This document shows, in pieces, positions 60,596-64,000 of a stretch of 64,000 nucleotides of DNA (the stretch's first letter is position 1; every line of letters begins with the position of its first letter). Below the pieces are notes generated by a model. The model saw only the letters and a list, made by a program, of their open reading frames with translations, was not told where the DNA came from and did no database searches. The stretch is from Sphingomonas sp. (GTDB lineage Bacteria; Pseudomonadota; Alphaproteobacteria; Sphingomonadales; Sphingomonadaceae). The DNA is taken from positions 1 through 64,000 of the forward strand of contig NZ_JAFKMA010000004.1 in NCBI RefSeq assembly GCF_017304635.1, written 5' to 3'. Position numbers and translations under genes: made by a program.

Positions 60596-62997
60596 CACGA
60601 TGCGGCGATGCCGAAGCGGACGTTCAACGGGCGCGGCGGCGTCACCAGCCCGCGAAACGCGAACAGGAAGGGGTTGCCGTAGGCGAAACGATTGGCGCGC
60701 ACGTCTGTCAGGTTGTCGACCGTCACCGAGAGATCGAGATTGCGCCATTTCGCCCCGCCCGATAGCCCGACCGTCGCGTAATTGCCCTGACTGATGTCGA
60801 ACAGGTCGCCGGTTCCCAGCACCGAACGCCCGACATAGCCGACCGATCCCGCGAGCCGCGGTGTCACCGCACCGGCACGCCATTCGTAGCCGAGTTCGGC
60901 ATGCGCGGCGAACGGCGGCGTCTCCGCCAGCCGACGATTGTCGCGCCGCGATTGATCGGCGATCGGGCCGCTGACCTGATTGTGGGTGTAGAGGAACGCG
61001 GCACCCGCATGCAGCCCGGCGAGCGGCACCCAGTCGACATTGCCCTCGACCGTCTGGATCGTCGCATCGCCGATATTGGCGGTGTAGGGCGCGCCGCGCC
61101 GGCTGATGAGGTCGGCCTGGATGTTGTTCCACTTGGCGATCGACACGCTGCCCGACAGCGCGATCCCGGTCGGCCCGTCGCGCAGGCGGCGCACCCCGAT
61201 CTCGCCGACCGCGATATTGTCCGCCTGATAATCGGCGACGCGGCCGACCCCCGTCGCGACGGCGAGGCCGCCGGTGCGATAGCCCGTCTGGAACCGCGCG
61301 AACGCGGCAAAGCGGCGCGCGATCCGCCACGACAGCCCGACCGTCGGATCGACGCGCCGGGTCGAGCGCCCGGCGACATAGTCGTTCGACCGCGGCCGGC
61401 TCGACGGCTGGCCGTCGACGCGCGCCGTCGTCGCGCGCGCGCCGACCGTGATCGAGAAATTGGGCAGGATCGCGATCGTGCCTTCGCCGAACACCGATGC
61501 CGCCTTGGTGACGTTGGTCACGCCGATGATCTCGGCTTCCGCGCCCGGCATGCCGACCGAGCGGTTGAGGATATCGCGCGCGCTGGCAAGGGTGAAGCCG
61601 AGCACCCAGGAATCGCCGTTGGCGACCGACCGCGACAGCCGTGCCTCGGTCGCGAGCAGCTGCTTGTTGTTGTCCGCGTTGTAGACGACCGCCGGCGGGT
61701 TCGCGCCGGCGCCCAGCGCGCTCGCGTCGAACGTGTCGAGCGCGCGGTTGACGACGAACCCGGTCGCCGAGACGAAGTTGAGCCCGCTCGACCAGTTCTT
61801 CTCGACCAGCAGCCGGCCGAGCAGCAGGTCGCTGGTGAACGGCTGGGCGAAGCGGGCGCGGTGTTCCAGCGGGTGCGTGTCGCTGTCGGCATATTGGCCG
61901 TCGGCCGCGTGGATCCGCTGCGCCGCGCCGCTCAGCTCGATCCGCCAGCCGGTACCCGGCGCGACGCGCAGCGCGAGCCGCCCGCCGACCGTGTCGACCT
62001 GGTTGATGTCGGTCAGCTTGCGGCTGGAATCGTCGATATAGCCACCGTCATGGACGCCATAGGCGACGGCGCGCAAGCCGACCGTATCGCGCACCAGCGG
62101 CACGTTGAGCATGCCCGCGATATCGCCGCCGGGCGACCCATGCTCGGTCAGCGTGGTGCCGCCCGCGACCGAGCCGGCGACGCGGCCGAGATTGACCGGG
62201 TTCGACGTCAACCGGATCACCCCGCCGATCGCGCCCGAGCCGTAGAGCGTGCCCTGCGGCCCCTCCAGCACGTCGATCGCGCGCATATCGTAGAGCCGCA
62301 GGCCCGGATTGGCGCCGGTATAGTTGATCTGGACGTCGTCGAGATAGACGCTCGCGGTCGCCTGGCTGGCGCCGTTGAAGCTCGAATCGGCGATGCCGCG
62401 GATGAACACCTTGTTGCGGCCGATGCCGAGCTGCGTGCTTTGCAGGATCGGGACGGCGCGCGCGGTGTCGCTGACGTCGCCGGTCGCCTGCGCCTGCAAA
62501 GCCGGGGCGCCACCGACCGAGGTCAGGCTGCCGGGATAGCGCAGCAGGGGGATGCGCTGCTTGCTGGCGGTGACGATGATGTCGGAGGCCGGCCTGGCCG
62601 GTTCGGTCGGTGAAGGCGGCGGCGGGGCGGGGCGGCGGGGCGGTTTGGTGATCCTGGTCGCTTGCCCGCGGACCACGCGATAGCCGCCGCCGGCGAGCGA
62701 CACCGCGCGGTAGCCGGTGCCGTCGAGCAGTCGGTCGAGCGCGGCCCGGACCGGCAGCGCGCCCTGCACGCCGCGCGTCCGCACCGATCGCAATCCGGGC
62801 TCGGTGCTGATGATCTCGACCCCCGCCTGCCGCGCGAGCGTGGTCAGCGCGATGTCGAGCGTCGTCGCGGGAAGGGCAATTATCGGGTCGCGGGCAAAAG
62901 CCGGTGCGGGCCACGCCGCCGCCAGCAGGATCGTCAGCGCGACGGCGTCAGCGCGTCGCCGCCGCCCCGCTCGACAAGATCCACCGACTGCCATCAC
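60592..62997 (-). CDS. FecA-like TonB-dependent receptor with signalling domain
   Basis: The 801-residue outer-membrane receptor has a signal peptide and an N-terminal STN domain ('[45 protein letters not shown]'). After a Pro-rich linker come a plug ('[29 protein letters not shown]', '[22 protein letters not shown]') and a beta-barrel. The STN domain talks to the FecR encoded upstream, giving surface signalling. Ligand unknown. It overlaps cyoA by four bases. Confidence 0.92.
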   Translation of the reverse strand: MMAVGGSCRAGRRRRADAVALTILLAAAWPAPAFARDPIIALPATTLDIALTTLARQAGVEIISTEPGLRSVRTRGVQGALPVRAALDRLLDGTGYRAVSLAGGGYRVVRGQATRITKPPRRPAPPPPSPTEPARPASDIIVTASKQRIPLLRYPGSLTSVGGAPALQAQATGDVSDTARAVPILQSTQLGIGRNKVFIRGIADSSFNGASQATASVYLDDVQINYTGANPGLRLYDMRAIDVLEGPQGTLYGSGAIGGVIRLTSNPVNLGRVAGSVAGGTTLTEHGSPGGDIAGMLNVPLVRDTVGLRAVAYGVHDGGYIDDSSRKLTDINQVDTVGGRLALRVAPGTGWRIELSGAAQRIHAADGQYADSDTHPLEHRARFAQPFTSDLLLGRLLVEKNWSSGLNFVSATGFVVNRALDTFDASALGAGANPPAVVYNADNNKQLLATEARLSRSVANGDSWVLGFTLASARDILNRSVGMPGAEAEIIGVTNVTKAASVFGEGTIAILPNFSITVGARATTARVDGQPSSRPRSNDYVAGRSTRRVDPTVGLSWRIARRFAAFARFQTGYRTGGLAVATGVGRVADYQADNIAVGEIGVRRLRDGPTGIALSGSVSIAKWNNIQADLISRRGAPYTANIGDATIQTVEGNVDWVPLAGLHAGAAFLYTHNQVSGPIADQSRRDNRRLAETPPFAAHAELGYEWRAGAVTPRLAGSVGYVGRSVLGTGDLFDISQGNYATVGLSGGAKWRNLDLSVTVDNLTDVRANRFAYGNPFLFAFRGLVTPPRPLNVRFGIAASW

Positions 62998-63901
62998 GCC
63001 GCCATCCCGCCCCGATCAAAGCGGCCAGATGCGGAACGTCCCGATCGGCGGCGCCAGAAAGGCGAACCATGCCGGTAAAGGGCCGCGCGGACAAGTCGGC
63101 GTCGACCACGATGTCGAAGGCGTAGAGCCGGTTGAGCGTCGCCGCGACCTCGCCGAGCGACTGCCCCTGGAAGCTCAGGCTACCGCTGCGCCAGCCGCCG
63201 ACCGTGTCGGGCGACACCTTCTCGCGCGTGACGCGGCCGCTATCCTCGTGCGCGGTCAGCACGTCGCCGGCGCCGAGCCGCACCGCCTCGCGGTCGGGCT
63301 GGAACATCACCGCGCCTTCCGACACCGCGACCGACAACCGCTGCCCGTCGCGCGCGACGTTGAACACCGTGCCGAGGTCGCGAACGGTCAGCGCGCCGGA
63401 GGTCAGCGTGAACGGCGCGCCGGCATCGTGGCGGACGTGGAAGGTCGCCTCGCCGTTTTCCAGCGTCGCGACGCGCGCGTCGTTGCGGTCGAGCTTCAGC
63501 GTGGTGCCGCCGCTCATCTCGATGCTGGTGCCATCGCCGAGCGCGACGGTGCGGCGTTCGCCGGCCTTGGTCGAGACGTCGTAGGGTGCGCCATGCTTGA
63601 CCAGCGCGGCCGGGACCAGCAGCGCCGCGATCAGCGCGGCGACCGCGCCGCTGCCGGCGAACCAGCGCCAGCGGCCTCGTTCGTGCGGCGCGAGCGGCGC
63701 GTCGTCATTGGCGGCGACCACAGGGAAGGTCGCGTCGGCGACCATCCGGTCGGCCTGCGCGACGGCGTCGAACGCGGCGGCGTGCGCCGGATCGGCCTCA
63801 AGCCAGTCGACGAAAGCGGCCCAGTCGAGCGTCGACATCTCGGCCTGGCGCAGATGCCAGCCGATCGCCGTTTCGACAATGTCCGCCCGTTCGAGCTGCA
63901 C
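62948..63901 (-). CDS. FecR-type anti-sigma factor
   Basis: The 317-residue protein has a cytoplasmic DUF4880-type start ('IGWHLRQAEMSTLDWAAFVDWLEADPAHAAAFDAV'), one membrane helix (residues ~83-102) and a periplasmic FecR domain ('GERRTVALGDGTSIEMSGGTTLKLD', 'RDLGTVFNVARDGQRLSVAVSEGAV'). It would hold the ECF sigma factor until the receptor signals. A GTG at 63901 follows the sigma stop by one base; the 3' end overlaps the receptor start by 50 bases. Confidence 0.93.
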   Translation of the reverse strand: MQLERADIVETAIGWHLRQAEMSTLDWAAFVDWLEADPAHAAAFDAVAQADRMVADATFPVVAANDDAPLAPHERGRWRWFAGSGAVAALIAALLVPAALVKHGAPYDVSTKAGERRTVALGDGTSIEMSGGTTLKLDRNDARVATLENGEATFHVRHDAGAPFTLTSGALTVRDLGTVFNVARDGQRLSVAVSEGAVMFQPDREAVRLGAGDVLTAHEDSGRVTREKVSPDTVGGWRSGSLSFQGQSLGEVAATLNRLYAFDIVVDADLSARPFTGMVRLSGAADRDVPHLAALIGAGWRRDGSRWILSSGAAATR

Positions 63902-63902
63902 G

Positions 63903-64000
63903 TCAGGTGCCCCTTTCGTCTGATAGACGATTCAGTTTCGCCGGACCCGCACCATTTTCGGACAGGCGATCGTGAATTTGTTTATAGGCACGCCGCAACA
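63903..64000 (-). CDS. ECF sigma factor, C-terminal end (partial, runs off the right edge)
   Basis: The minus strand from the edge reads 'LRRAYKQIHDRLSENGAGPA' then 'KLNRLSDERGT' and stops at 63903-63905. The end 'LRRAYxxIxDRL' is usual for FecI-type sigma factors after their region 4 HTH, and the spot right before fecR is where such a gene belongs. The HTH itself is outside the window. Confidence 0.7.
   Translation of the reverse strand, partial: LRRAYKQIHDRLSENGAGPAKLNRLSDERGT

Overview
The window looks like part of a sphingomonad-type (alphaproteobacterial, probably Sphingomonas) chromosome carrying a large integrated conjugative island. Evidence is the high-GC coding style, the chromosomal block at the right (protease-dapB-nth, a bo3-type quinol oxidase, a FecI/FecR/TonB-receptor cluster) and the Tn4371-like conjugation backbone at the left. 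Identifications rest on motifs, lengths and gene order read by eye; no database search was run.

1-20,750: conjugation and maintenance backbone. Regulators (XRE, two DUF2285 genes, one of them frameshifted, and an excisionase-type HTH) precede repA with three iteron-like repeats, parA and a small partner. DUF2840, traF, DUF736, a lytic transglycosylase, a candidate oriT, relaxase, traG, an RHH gene, trbBCDEJ-(K)-LFGI and DUF2274 follow. This is a complete mating-pair-formation and DNA-processing set. No integrase lies inside the window.

20,750-38,860: cargo for potassium and other cation homeostasis plus small membrane proteins. It holds a BBP2-type porin, a LysR regulator, two kdpF-like mini-genes, and kdp genes in the unusual order A-C-B-D-E. 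SpoIIAA-like and CorA-like proteins follow, then a protein with a LysR ligand-binding domain but a membrane segment in place of its HTH, an IS5/IS427-type insertion sequence, and Rnk. A TTATAC...GCGTAAAA motif occurs in front of both the porin and the kdp genes and may be a shared KdpE-type site.

38,860-53,229: defence island with divergent operons. Leftward runs a five-gene overlapping operon: RHH regulator, adenine methyltransferase, SF2 helicase, GIY-YIG protein and PLD nuclease. It behaves like a multi-subunit restriction-modification system and has a 39-bp palindrome at its first start codon. Rightward runs a four-gene overlapping operon: an unknown 189-aa protein, a QueC/QatC-like PP-loop protein, XRE-ImmA/IrrE and PIN. 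I do not recognise this combination as a named system. Next is a two-gene short-Argonaute system (SIR2-APAZ plus catalytically dead MID-PIWI), that is SPARSA.

53,230-53,620: island edge. Seven bases after the Argonaute gene there is a tRNA 3'-end-like fragment, then an intact tRNA-Arg(CCG), then a 5' half of a slightly different tRNA-Arg(CCG). These look like scars of integration at a tRNA-Arg locus.

53,620-64,000: chromosome, all on the minus strand. It holds DUF6491, nth, dapB and a trypsin-like protease (overlapping genes), cyoABCD, and an ECF sigma (partial)-FecR-TonB receptor cluster whose receptor gene overlaps the start of cyoA.
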